Source: an uncultured Bacteroidales bacterium
Lineage (GTDB): Bacteria > Bacteroidota > Bacteroidia > Bacteroidales > P3
Length of the DNA: 39,079 nt
Assembly: GCA_905233895.1 (NCBI GenBank)
Contig: CAJOFL010000014.1
Location: 1-39,079 of the forward strand
Direction of reading: 5' to 3'
The notes under the pieces are model-generated. The model was given only the letters and a program-made list of their open reading frames with translations. It had not been told where the DNA came from and did no database searches. A program made the translations under genes and the position numbers. Each line of letters starts with the position of its first letter. Position 1 is the stretch's first letter. Positions 23,512 to 31,735 of the stretch are shown one piece after another.

Positions 23512-24246
23512 ATGAAGAAAATCATTGTCGCTGCAATTGCTTTTGCGATGTCGTTTGGCCTGATGGCCCAAAGTGTCCAGGAGACAGTTGTCACCGTTGG
23601 TGAACTTACCGTTCCCGCATTTACCATGAGTTTTGAGAAAACTGATGTCAAGACAGTCCAGGAGGCCGTCAAGCTTCGCCTTGCAGATGCCAAACTCAAA
23701 ACTAAGACGGTCGAGGGTTACCTCGCTGTTCCCGAGCAGCTTATTGCTGAAATCGCCACTGCTCCCATCACCCTTTATACCAAAGTTGCCGAGCAGGGCA
23801 AGAAGAAAGACAAGAGAGTGGTTCTTACCGTCTGTGTCACTACCACCGACCTTACCATCGACCAAAATGTCCTGAAGGACAATGTCCGTACCTATATGGC
23901 TGGTTTTCCACCGTATATCGACCGTTATGAGAACATGAAACTCATGAATGCCGAGCAGGAGAACTTGAAGAAAGCCGAGAAGGCTGCCGCAGCTGCCGCA
24001 TCCGATGTGGCTGGTTACGATAAAAGTATCGCCTCTTCGCAGAAGAAAATTGCTGACAAACGTGCCGAGATTGAGAAGTTGAACGCTAAAATCAAGCAGT
24101 GTGAGCAGGATATCAAGGACTTGGAGAAGAGTATCGAGAAAGACCAGTCCAAGAAGGCCGATGCCGAGAAAAAGGCTGCCGCTGCAAACCAAAAGGTTGA
24201 TTCCGTGCGCGGTGAGGTGGAACGCTACAAAGATCTTACGGAGTAA
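23512..24246 (+). CDS. Exported protein with C-terminal coiled coil, unknown function
   Basis: A 244-residue protein. ATG 23512 is chosen because it opens into a signal peptide (MKKIIVAAIAFAMSFGLMA, before QSVQE); the frame is open back to 23365 but that would run through the tRNA. Residues about 20-140 form a small mixed domain (VQETVVTVGELTVPAF, VLTVCVTTTDLTID), and 145-240 a long Ala/Lys/Glu-rich coiled coil. No family was recognised with confidence. It is three bases from dnaE and probably transcribed with it. A periplasmic or envelope structural role is plausible from the coiled coil alone. Confidence 0.78.
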   Translation: MKKIIVAAIAFAMSFGLMAQSVQETVVTVGELTVPAFTMSFEKTDVKTVQEAVKLRLADAKLKTKTVEGYLAVPEQLIAEIATAPITLYTKVAEQGKKKDKRVVLTVCVTTTDLTIDQNVLKDNVRTYMAGFPPYIDRYENMKLMNAEQENLKKAEKAAAAAASDVAGYDKSIASSQKKIADKRAEIEKLNAKIKQCEQDIKDLEKSIEKDQSKKADAEKKAAAANQKVDSVRGEVERYKDLTE

Positions 24247-24249
24247 GAC

Positions 24250-27200
24250 ATGCCTCAGTTCGTCCATCTCCATGTGCACTCGCACTATTCGATGCTCGAC
24301 GGAATGTCGAAAATTCCCGACCTTGTCAAAAAGGCCAGAAAGTGCGGTATGTATGCCATGGCTCTTACTGACCATGGCAATATGTTCGGTATCAAGGATT
24401 TCTTGGATACTGTAGCCAAGGAGAACGGAAAACTTGCGGAAGACGAACCCAAGTTCAAGCCTATTGTGGGTATAGAGGCTTATTGCGCCCGCCGTACCCT
24501 TTATGACAAAGACAAGAACGTTAAGACAATAAATCCCGAAAACGGTCGTGAGCGTATCCTTGACCGTTCGGGCAATCACTTGATTCTTTTGGCCAAGAAC
24601 CTGCAGGGCTATCATTCTCTGTGCAAGCTCTCGTCCATTGCCTATACAGACGGTTTCTATGACCGTCCGCGTATAGACCATAATGTGCTGGAGCAGTACA
24701 AGGATGGACTCATTGTCTGCTCCGCCTGCTTGGCTGGCGAAGTGCCGCAGCATATCTTGGCCGGCGACATTGATGCCGCCGAGAAATCTATCCTTTGGTT
24801 CAAAGAGCGTTTTGGCGACGACTACTATATTGAGCTCATGCGCCATAAGACTGACAAGCCCGGAGGTAACACCGCTGTATTCGAACAGCAGGAACGAGTC
24901 AACCCGGTGCTGCTGCAGTTGGCCCGCAAACATGGTATCAAGATTATCGCCACAAACGACGTGCACTTTGTTGAGGAGGAACATGGCGATGCTCACGACC
25001 ACCTTATCTGTCTGGCAACCAACAAGGACTATGCCGATCCCAACCGTCTTCACTACACCAAGCAGGAGTGGCTCAAAAGCCCTGAGGAAATGGCTGCCGC
25101 CTTCCCCGACCTGCCTGAAGCACTCGAGAACACGCTTGAGGTAGCCGACAAGGTGGAGGTCTACAGCATTGATTCCGACCCGTTGATGCCGGTATTCCCC
25201 ATCCCCGAGACTTTCGGTCGTGAGGAAGACTGGCGTACACGCTTCACCGAGGAGGATCTTTTCAACGAATTCACACGTAACGAGAAAGGTGAGGTGGTAC
25301 TTAGTCAGGAGGCTGCCGAGAAGAAAATCAAGAAGCTGGGCGGCTATAAGAAACTCTACCGTATCAAGTTTGAGGCCGATTATCTGGAACACTTGGTTTG
25401 GGAAGGTGCACACAAGCGCTATGGCGAGGAACTGAGTGAGGAGGTGAAGGAACGTATCACCTTTGAGTTGCATACCATTAAGACGATGGGATTCCCGGGT
25501 TACTTCCTAATCGTGAGCGACTATATCAGGGCTGCCCGTGAGCAGTTGGGCGTCAGCGTCGGTCCGGGTCGCGGCTCGGCCGCAGGTTCGGTAGTGGCAT
25601 ATTGCCTCTGGATTACTGACCTCGACCCGTTGCGCTACGACCTCCTGTTCGAGCGTTTCCTGAATCCCGACCGTATCTCGCTGCCAGATATCGATGTCGA
25701 CTTCGACGATGCCGGCCGTGACCGTGTGCTTGACTGGGTCACGCAGAAGTATGGCAAGGAACGTGTGGCGCATATCATCACCTATGGCACAATGGCAACC
25801 AAGAGTTCCATTGCCGACGTGGGCCGTGTGGAGAAGATTGACCTTAAACTCGTCAACGAACTCAAGGGTTATATTCCCGACCGCAATTTCCCCGACAATG
25901 TGAAGGACGAGAATGGGAAGCCCCCCAAGGTGAACCTGCACAACTGTTATAAATATGTGCCTGAGTTAAAGGCTATAATGCAGGGCGGAGACGAACACCT
26001 GAAGCAGGTGCTTACCTATGCCGAGGAACTGGAGGACACCAATCGTCAGGTGGGTATCCATGCCTGCGGCGTCATCATTGGCTCACAGGACCTTACGAAC
26101 GTGGCGCCGGTATGTGTCATCGACAACCAGCTGGTTACCCAGTATGACGGACATGTGGTTGAAAATGTGGGTCTCATCAAAATGGACTTTCTGGGTCTTA
26201 AGAACCTCACAATCATCAAGCATTGTGTCCAGATGGTGAAGAAGACCCGCGGCATCGATGTGGATATCGACCATCTGCCGCTTGACGACGAACTTACCTA
26301 CAAACTTTTCTGTGACGGCAACACAGTGGGTGTGTTCCAGTTCGAGTCGGCTGGTATGCAGAAGTACCTCCGCGAACTGCAACCCCATGTTATTGACGAC
26401 CTCATAGCCATGAACGCCCTCTACCGTCCGGGCCCAATGGACAATATTCCCGAGTTTATCGACCGCAAGCAGGGTCGCAAGCCGATAGCTTACGATATCC
26501 CTGTGATGGAGAAATACCTGAAGGATACTTACGGAATCACCGTATATCAAGAGCAGGTCATGCTCCTGAGCCGCCTCTTGGCGGGCTTTACACGCGGCCA
26601 GAGCGACACATTGCGCAAGGCAATGGGCAAGAAGCAGATAGATAAGATGAACGAGTTGGAGGTACTCTTCTATGAGGGTGGTGAGAAGAACGGGCATCCC
26701 AAGGATACGCTGCACAAGATTTGGGAGGAGTGGAAGAAGTTCGCCTCCTATGCATTCAACAAGAGCCATGCCGCCTGCTATTCTTGGGTGGCTTACCAGA
26801 CGGCTTATCTCAAAGCGCATTATCCTGCCGAGTATATGGCCGCCGTCATGACTTCGGCGCAGACCGACATTGCGCGTGTCAAGGAATTGATGGACGACTG
26901 CAAGAAGCAGGGTGTCGAGGTGGCGGCTCCGTCAGTGAACCATTCCGATATGAATTTCTCGGTCGACAGCGACGGCCGTATACGATTCGGGTTGCAGGCC
27001 ATCAGCGGTATGGGCGAGGCAGCGTCGGCGGTGATTATCACCGAGCGTGAGAAGAACGGCCCATATAAGGATATTTTCGACTTTTTGAAGAGGGTGGACC
27101 TCCATTCGGTTAACCGCAAGAATATCGAGGTGATGGTCAAGGCAGGAGCCTTCGACGGTGTGGGTGATATGCACCGCGCCCAATATTTTTACAAGGTTAA

Positions 27201-28032
27201 TGAGTTGGATACCACTCCGACATATCTTGACATACTGGTTCGTTGGGCTGTCCGCCGCCAGGAGAGTGTCAATGCGTCGCAGATGAGCATCTTCGACATG
27301 GATGCCGCGCTTGCCGAGGAGGAGCATCCTCCGGTGCCGCAGGTGGCACCGTGGAACAGTATACAGCAGTGCCAATACGAGAAGGAGGTTATCTCGACCT
27401 ACCTCTCGGGTCATCCCTTGGACGACTATAAGTATGAGATGAAGTTTGTGGTCAATACTCCGGTTGCGGCGCTCAACAATCTTGAGCGGCTGGCAGGCCG
27501 CGATGTGCGCTTTGCGGGTCTGGTGTCGGATGCCAAGGACCTCGTGAACAAGAAGGGTGAGCCGTTCGGCAGCATGGTTATTGACGATTTCTCAGGCGGA
27601 TATAAGCTATCGCTCTTCGGCGACGACTACAGCCAGTTCAGTGGATATTTCAAGAACAATACGTTTGTCTATGTCAAGGCGACGGTTATATCGCACGAGT
27701 ATGTAGACAAGAACGGCGTGAGCCGAAAGTATACCAAACTCCGTATTGGAGCCATGTTCAACCTTGCGGGGGTGCTTGACCGCTACACCACGAAACTTTG
27801 TTTCAAGGTGAACCTGCGCGACATCGACGAGAAGTTCTGCGCCGAGATTGAGCGACTGGCTCGCAAGCATAGTGGAAAGGTGCCGCTGCAGGCGCTAGTG
27901 CTCGATCCCGAGAAAAACCTCACCCTCACGTTCAACGCACCAAAACTCCGTGTGAAGGTACACGACATTATGCCCGAACTCGACAAGTTGTGTGGTGTAT
28001 ACGACTTGAGGCCTTCTCTCTCCATTTCCTAA
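24250..28032 (+). CDS. dnaE: DNA polymerase III alpha subunit
   Basis: A 1260-residue replicative polymerase of the DnaE type. The N-terminal PHP domain starts FVHLHVHSHYSMLDGM and has LTDHGNMFG. The palm carries the catalytic aspartates in PDIDVDFDD (Asp480 and Asp482, with GPGRGSAAGS upstream). The fingers/HhH region includes KMDFLGLKNL, FQFESAGMQKYL and ALYRPGPMDNIPEFI, and the intein-prone FNKSHAACYSWVAYQTAYLKAHYP motif is intact and uninterrupted. A C-terminal OB fold lies at about 1075-1160 (VRFAGLVSDAKDLVNKKGEP). The length is slightly above that of E. coli DnaE. It lies between the secreted coiled-coil gene (3 bases) and the GSCFA gene (3 bases). Confidence 0.98.
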   Translation: MPQFVHLHVHSHYSMLDGMSKIPDLVKKARKCGMYAMALTDHGNMFGIKDFLDTVAKENGKLAEDEPKFKPIVGIEAYCARRTLYDKDKNVKTINPENGRERILDRSGNHLILLAKNLQGYHSLCKLSSIAYTDGFYDRPRIDHNVLEQYKDGLIVCSACLAGEVPQHILAGDIDAAEKSILWFKERFGDDYYIELMRHKTDKPGGNTAVFEQQERVNPVLLQLARKHGIKIIATNDVHFVEEEHGDAHDHLICLATNKDYADPNRLHYTKQEWLKSPEEMAAAFPDLPEALENTLEVADKVEVYSIDSDPLMPVFPIPETFGREEDWRTRFTEEDLFNEFTRNEKGEVVLSQEAAEKKIKKLGGYKKLYRIKFEADYLEHLVWEGAHKRYGEELSEEVKERITFELHTIKTMGFPGYFLIVSDYIRAAREQLGVSVGPGRGSAAGSVVAYCLWITDLDPLRYDLLFERFLNPDRISLPDIDVDFDDAGRDRVLDWVTQKYGKERVAHIITYGTMATKSSIADVGRVEKIDLKLVNELKGYIPDRNFPDNVKDENGKPPKVNLHNCYKYVPELKAIMQGGDEHLKQVLTYAEELEDTNRQVGIHACGVIIGSQDLTNVAPVCVIDNQLVTQYDGHVVENVGLIKMDFLGLKNLTIIKHCVQMVKKTRGIDVDIDHLPLDDELTYKLFCDGNTVGVFQFESAGMQKYLRELQPHVIDDLIAMNALYRPGPMDNIPEFIDRKQGRKPIAYDIPVMEKYLKDTYGITVYQEQVMLLSRLLAGFTRGQSDTLRKAMGKKQIDKMNELEVLFYEGGEKNGHPKDTLHKIWEEWKKFASYAFNKSHAACYSWVAYQTAYLKAHYPAEYMAAVMTSAQTDIARVKELMDDCKKQGVEVAAPSVNHSDMNFSVDSDGRIRFGLQAISGMGEAASAVIITEREKNGPYKDIFDFLKRVDLHSVNRKNIEVMVKAGAFDGVGDMHRAQYFYKVNELDTTPTYLDILVRWAVRRQESVNASQMSIFDMDAALAEEEHPPVPQVAPWNSIQQCQYEKEVISTYLSGHPLDDYKYEMKFVVNTPVAALNNLERLAGRDVRFAGLVSDAKDLVNKKGEPFGSMVIDDFSGGYKLSLFGDDYSQFSGYFKNNTFVYVKATVISHEYVDKNGVSRKYTKLRIGAMFNLAGVLDRYTTKLCFKVNLRDIDEKFCAEIERLARKHSGKVPLQALVLDPEKNLTLTFNAPKLRVKVHDIMPELDKLCGVYDLRPSLSIS

Positions 28033-28035
28033 CCC

Positions 28036-28902
28036 ATGATGCCTCCGTTCAACACTCCCGTCATTGTGTCGCCGATGGATTTCCGGCTCGACTTCGACAG
28101 CGGTGTTGTGTCGCTTGGTTCCTGCTTCGCCGACGAGGTAGGGCAGCGGCTTCAGCAGGGCGGTTTCCGTGTGGAACTCAATCCGTTCGGCACCCTCTAT
28201 AATCCTGCTTCGGTGGCTTCGGCGCTGGAACGGCTGATTGACGACCGTGAGGTCGGGGAGGACGATATGGTGCGGCACGAGGACCTATGGCATTCGTGGC
28301 ATCACCATGGCTCGTTTTCGTGCCCCAATAAAGAGGAAACCCTTGAACGGTGCAACCGCCGTATCCACCAGGCTCACAGGGCGCTGAAGGAAGCGCGTCT
28401 GCTGATGGTCACATTCGGCACGGCATGGGTCTTCGAGCGGGAAGGGATGGTGGTGGCCAACTGTCACAAGCTGCCGCCCCAGCAGTTCACGCGCCGTATG
28501 ATGTCGGTGGAGGAAATAGTTTCACTTTGGCAGCCGCTTCTGCAAAAACTCTCAACTTTCAATTCTCAACTTTCAATCCTCTTCACCGTAAGCCCAATTC
28601 GTCATTTGGCGGACGGCGCTCATGGCAACCAGCTGAGCAAGAGTACGCTGCTTTTGTCAATAAACCAACTGAACAGTGAACACTTAACGCTGGACACTTT
28701 CTATTTCCCCGCTTACGAAATTGTTCTCGACGAGCTGCGCGACTACCGTTTTTACGGCCCCGACATGACACACCCTTCTCCGCTTGCGGTCGATGTGGTT
28801 TACGACCGTTTCCAGCAGGCCTGCATGGCTCCGTCGGTAATCCAGCAGGCTCACAACAAAGCAAAACAGGCCAAACGTACTGGGCATATCCCTCTCCATT
28901 AG
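28036..28902 (+). CDS. GSCFA domain protein
   Basis: A 288-residue protein of the GSCFA family, which has an SGNH-hydrolase-like organisation. The name-giving motif is LGSCFADEVG (27-36), followed by NPFGTLYNP, LLMVTFGTAWVF, and FTVSPIRHLADG. It may hydrolyse or transfer acyl groups; no activity is established for the family that could be asserted here. Residues 170-182 (QKLSTFNSQLSIL) stand where homologs usually have a variable helix and are coded by a dispersed repeat (28544-28580). It starts with two ATG codons (28036, 28039) three bases after dnaE. Confidence 0.85.
   Translation: MMPPFNTPVIVSPMDFRLDFDSGVVSLGSCFADEVGQRLQQGGFRVELNPFGTLYNPASVASALERLIDDREVGEDDMVRHEDLWHSWHHHGSFSCPNKEETLERCNRRIHQAHRALKEARLLMVTFGTAWVFEREGMVVANCHKLPPQQFTRRMMSVEEIVSLWQPLLQKLSTFNSQLSILFTVSPIRHLADGAHGNQLSKSTLLLSINQLNSEHLTLDTFYFPAYEIVLDELRDYRFYGPDMTHPSPLAVDVVYDRFQQACMAPSVIQQAHNKAKQAKRTGHIPLH
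28544..28580 (+). repeat. In-frame CTCAACTTTCAATT repeat in the GSCFA gene
   Basis: AAAACTCTCAACTTTCAA is followed by a second TTCTCAACTTTCAATCCTC unit, giving two near-perfect 14-base units. It codes for KLSTFNSQLSIL, almost the same peptide as KTLNSQLSILNS in the helicase gene (18994-19028). A further low-complexity stretch with GAACAGTGAACACTTAACG lies at 28669-28690. Confidence 0.75.
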
Positions 28903-29005
28903 CGATGACGAGGATTTCTCCGTATCGCTTTTCCAGGTTAATTTGTTAGACCGCAGGACAATAAAATGTTGTGCCGGGCGTTATGGGTAAAAAGATTCTG
29001 TCGAT

Positions 29006-30001
29006 ATGAAAAAGAACATAGCGCTTGTCATGGGCGGTTTCAGCGGAGAGCATGACATCTCGATTGCCAGCGGAAACCAGGTGTATGGTCAGCTCGACCA
29101 CACGAAATACAATGTCTACAAGGTGGTTGTCGACCGCGAAGGATGGTACTGGCTGGATGCCGACGGCGCCCACAAACCCCTCGACCGCGGCGACTTCACC
29201 GTGGAGGACAACGGCCGTAAGGTGCATTTCGACCTGGCCTTCATCATCATTCACGGCAACCCAGGTGAGAACGGAGTCCTGCAGGGATATTTCGACATGC
29301 TCGGAATCCGCTATACCACCTGCGGGTTCTACACCTCCAGTCTTACCTTCCAGAAGGGCTATTGCAACCCCGTGGTGAAGAACTTCGGTCTGGTCAAAGT
29401 GGCAAAATCGGTACTACTCTACAAAGAACCTGACAATTCTGAACTCTCGGCCCTCAAATCCCAACTGACGTTGCCTGTCTTTGTGAAGCCTGCAGCTGGT
29501 GGAAGCAGCGTGGCAACCACCAAGGTGAAGTCGGCCGACGGACTTCTTCCGGCCATCCGCGAGGCCTTCACCGAAGACCATTCCGTGCTGGTTGAGGAGT
29601 GCATCGTGGGCCGTGAGTTCGACTGCGGAGTCTTCCGCAAGGCCGACGGCGAACTACTGGTATTCCCCATCACTGAGATTATCCCCAAGGGAGGTCATGA
29701 ATTCTTTGACTACGAGGCCAAGTATCAGGGTTTTAGCAATGAGGTTACCCCTGCCGAATGCCCCGAAAGCATATCCAGTCACATCCAGGAGGTCTCAGGC
29801 AAACTCTATGACCTGCTGGGCTGCAAGGGCATTGTTCGCTTCGACTACATACACGATACCGCCAAAGACGAACTTTACTTCCTGGAAGTCAATACTATCC
29901 CCGGCCAGAGCGCCGAAAGCATCGTGCCCAAACAGGCCCGTGCCATGGGTATCTCGCCTGCCGAACTCTACGAGATGAGCATCCAGGCCGCCCTCGCATG
30001 A
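29006..30001 (+). CDS. ddl: D-alanine--D-alanine ligase
   Basis: A 331-residue ATP-grasp enzyme that makes the D-Ala-D-Ala dipeptide for peptidoglycan. Motifs seen are ALVMGGFSGEHDISIASG at the N-terminus, IIIHGNPGENGVLQGYFD, LPVFVKPAAGGSSVATTKV (ATP-grasp), VLVEECIVGREFDCGV, and the C-terminal metal and product site GIVRFDYIHD and YFLEVNTIPGQSAES. Length is as usual. The segment DNSELSALKSQLT (about 143-155) is low in complexity and may carry a relic of the in-frame repeats seen in neighbouring genes. A gap of 103 bases separates it from the GSCFA gene; no clear promoter is seen there. Confidence 0.95.
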   Translation: MKKNIALVMGGFSGEHDISIASGNQVYGQLDHTKYNVYKVVVDREGWYWLDADGAHKPLDRGDFTVEDNGRKVHFDLAFIIIHGNPGENGVLQGYFDMLGIRYTTCGFYTSSLTFQKGYCNPVVKNFGLVKVAKSVLLYKEPDNSELSALKSQLTLPVFVKPAAGGSSVATTKVKSADGLLPAIREAFTEDHSVLVEECIVGREFDCGVFRKADGELLVFPITEIIPKGGHEFFDYEAKYQGFSNEVTPAECPESISSHIQEVSGKLYDLLGCKGIVRFDYIHDTAKDELYFLEVNTIPGQSAESIVPKQARAMGISPAELYEMSIQAALA

Positions 30002-30043
30002 CGAGGTGACACCTTATTATACGTGCGCGGGCGAGGCGGTGTT

Positions 30044-30098
30044 GGGCAGGCGTTGATCAGGCGTTGATCAGGCGTTGATCAGGCGAAGGTGGGTCTAA
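30044..30098. repeat. TGATCA tandem repeat, copy C (3 units of 11 bases)
   Basis: Three perfect GCGTTGATCAG units at 30050-30082, with the same six-base and sixteen-base flanks as the copy at 1513-1567; the 55 bases are identical. It begins 43 bases after the ddl stop codon. Confidence 0.95.
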
Positions 30099-30150
30099 CC
30101 CACTGGAGTTCTTGCGATTATGTGAATTTTAACATTATATAACACTGAAA

Positions 30151-30220
30151 ATCAGCCAGATGGCATATTTGTTGACTGGCTGGTTTCCTGTTTGTTGGAG
30201 AAGCCCGTTTACTGGCTGAT
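30151..30220 (+). other. Competing inverted repeats in the gap between ddl and atpE
   Basis: ATCAGCCAG (30151-30159) can pair either with CTGGCTGG (30176-30183) or with CTGGCTGAT (30212-30220), giving two exclusive hairpins. Neither is followed by a T run. The segment lies upstream of the atpE promoter, so it would be in the 3' region of ddl mRNA, if at all. The gap 30002-30340 holds otherwise only the TGATCA repeat and the promoter. Confidence 0.45.
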
Positions 30221-30255
30221 ATTCGCCGTTTTAAGTCGAAATGTAAAAAAAATTG

Positions 30256-30285
30256 TTGCAATATCGAAAAAAATTCATATCTTTG
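30256..30285 (+). promoter_or_regulatory. Promoter of the atpEFHAG operon
   Basis: TTG at 30256-30258 and TATCTTTG at 30278-30285 are 19 bases apart, a consensus promoter. The leader of about 50 bases to the ATG at 30341 is AT-rich. Its position directly before atpE shows that this operon starts with the c subunit. Confidence 0.8.
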
Positions 30286-30340
30286 CACTCGGATTTTATC
30301 CGCAAAAAACTAGTTAAACAACATATAAAACAACAAAATT

Positions 30341-30598
30341 ATGACAGCATTATTGATTGCATTGCAGGCAGTTGCCAACATCGCAATGGGCTATCTCGGA
30401 GCTGCAATCGGAGCCGGTTTGGCTACCGTCGGCGCCGGTATCGGCATTGGTAAAATCGGACAGGGTGCCATGGAAGGCATGGCCCGCCAGCCCGAAGCCG
30501 GTGGCGACATCCGTTCGACGATGATTATCGCCGCCGCTCTTGTCGAAGGCGTCGCGTTCTTCGCCGTCGTGCTCTGCCTCCTGGTCGTCCTCAAGTAG
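30341..30598 (+). CDS. atpE: F-type ATP synthase c subunit
   Basis: An 85-residue two-helix protein that forms the membrane rotor ring. The glycine-rich first helix (GAAIGAGLATVGAGIGIG), the polar loop with ARQPEA and the ion-binding Glu69 in AALVEGVAFF are all present. Glu is followed by Gly, and the Gln-Ser/Thr ligand set of sodium-dependent rings is not evident, which favours proton coupling. It is the first gene of the operon and is followed by a GC-rich hairpin. Confidence 0.96.
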   Translation: MTALLIALQAVANIAMGYLGAAIGAGLATVGAGIGIGKIGQGAMEGMARQPEAGGDIRSTMIIAAALVEGVAFFAVVLCLLVVLK

Positions 30599-30618
30599 CT
30601 GGACGTACCGAAAAACCT

Positions 30619-30641
30619 GGGGCCGGCGATTGGCCGGCCCC
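30619..30641 (+). promoter_or_regulatory. GC-rich intercistronic hairpin between atpE and atpF
   Basis: GGGGCCGGC (30619-30627) and GCCGGCCCC (30633-30641) form a perfect nine-pair stem with a five-base loop, followed by CCTTTCC. The T run is too short for a strong terminator. It may cause partial termination or protect the 3' end of an atpE message, raising c-subunit output, which must exceed that of the other subunits. Confidence 0.65.
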
Positions 30642-30665
30642 CTTTCCACTTGAAAACTCAATAAC

Positions 30666-31166
30666 ATGAACAACCCACTCATAAACCCCGGTATAGGCAC
30701 TTTCTTCTGGATGCTCATCTCGTTTGGCATCCTGGCCTTCATCCTTATCAAGTTCGGTTGGCCGATGATTCTCAAGTCGTTGAAGAAGCGCGAAGAGGCT
30801 ATTGCCAAGTCGCTCAACGAGGCTGCCGCCGCCCGTGAGGAGATGAAGACCCTCGTTGCCCACAATGAGGATCTGCTTCGTCAGGCCAAGCTTGAACGCG
30901 ATGAGATGCTGCGCAACGCCCGTGTAGCCAGCGACGAGATAATTGAGAAGGCCCGTGCCAAAGCTTCCGAGGAAGCCGACCGCATTGTGGAAAGTGCCCG
31001 TGAGAACATACAGTACGAGAAACTCAAGGCAATGCACGAACTGAAAAACCAGATTGCCAACCTCAGTATTGAGATTGCCGAGAAACTTATCCGTGCCGAA
31101 CTCTCCGACAAACCCAAGGCCGACACGCTCATACAGAAGGAACTTGAACTGATGAACCTCAACTAA
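30666..31166 (+). CDS. atpF: F-type ATP synthase b subunit
   Basis: A 166-residue peripheral stalk protein: one membrane helix (GTFFWMLISFGILAFILIKF, about 11-30) followed by a long charged coiled coil (from about 38), ending in LELMNLN. The layout and order (after atpE, before atpH) identify it. It is preceded by the hairpin at 30619-30641. Confidence 0.95.
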   Translation: MNNPLINPGIGTFFWMLISFGILAFILIKFGWPMILKSLKKREEAIAKSLNEAAAAREEMKTLVAHNEDLLRQAKLERDEMLRNARVASDEIIEKARAKASEEADRIVESARENIQYEKLKAMHELKNQIANLSIEIAEKLIRAELSDKPKADTLIQKELELMNLN

Positions 31167-31172
31167 TTGTCG

Positions 31173-31730
31173 ATGAATTCCTACCGTATAAACAGCAACT
31201 ATGCCAAGGCTCTGCTCATGCTGGCCTCGGAGGTGGGCGACATCGACCGCGTTGCCGAGGACATGCGCCTCGTTGGCAGCGTTGCAACCGCCAATCGCGA
31301 GCTTGCCTCTGTGTTCTCTAGCCCTGTGGTGAAGGCCGACAAGAAGGCCGCCATACTGCGCGACCTGTTTGCCGACCACGTAGGTGAGGCTACCATGGCG
31401 TTCCTGGTATTTGTGGTTCGCAAGAACCGTACAGCCAACCTTGCCGGCATCAGCGAGGCGTATTTGGATTTATGGCGCGGTGAACGCGGCATTGTGCTCA
31501 GTGACTTCGTCTCCTATCAGCCTATCGATGACTCTGCCCGCGAGATGGTTGCCCGCATTGTGGGTGACTATACCGGCCGCAAGGTCGAACTCCAAGACCG
31601 TACCGATGCCCGCATGCTCGGCGGTTTCAAACTTGAATTTGACCACAATATGTACGATGCCCGCATCCGTACCAAGATTCGCAAACTCCGCCGCGAGTTT
31701 GCCCGCAACGATTATGAAAGTAAATTATAA
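31173..31730 (+). CDS. atpH: F-type ATP synthase delta subunit
   Basis: A 185-residue OSCP/delta subunit that links the stalk to the top of F1. The start is taken as ATG 31173, six bases after the atpF stop, rather than the TTG at 31167. The family signature is at the C-terminus ([19 protein letters not shown]), together with the N-terminal YAKALLMLA and [10 protein letters not shown]. Confidence 0.94.
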   Translation: MNSYRINSNYAKALLMLASEVGDIDRVAEDMRLVGSVATANRELASVFSSPVVKADKKAAILRDLFADHVGEATMAFLVFVVRKNRTANLAGISEAYLDLWRGERGIVLSDFVSYQPIDDSAREMVARIVGDYTGRKVELQDRTDARMLGGFKLEFDHNMYDARIRTKIRKLRREFARNDYESKL

Positions 31731-31735
31731 GTGAT

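Noticed and set aside
23494..25473. 659-codon ORF antisense to dnaE and the coiled-coil gene
   Set aside because: No recognisable domain; it crosses the strongly supported genes on the other strand.
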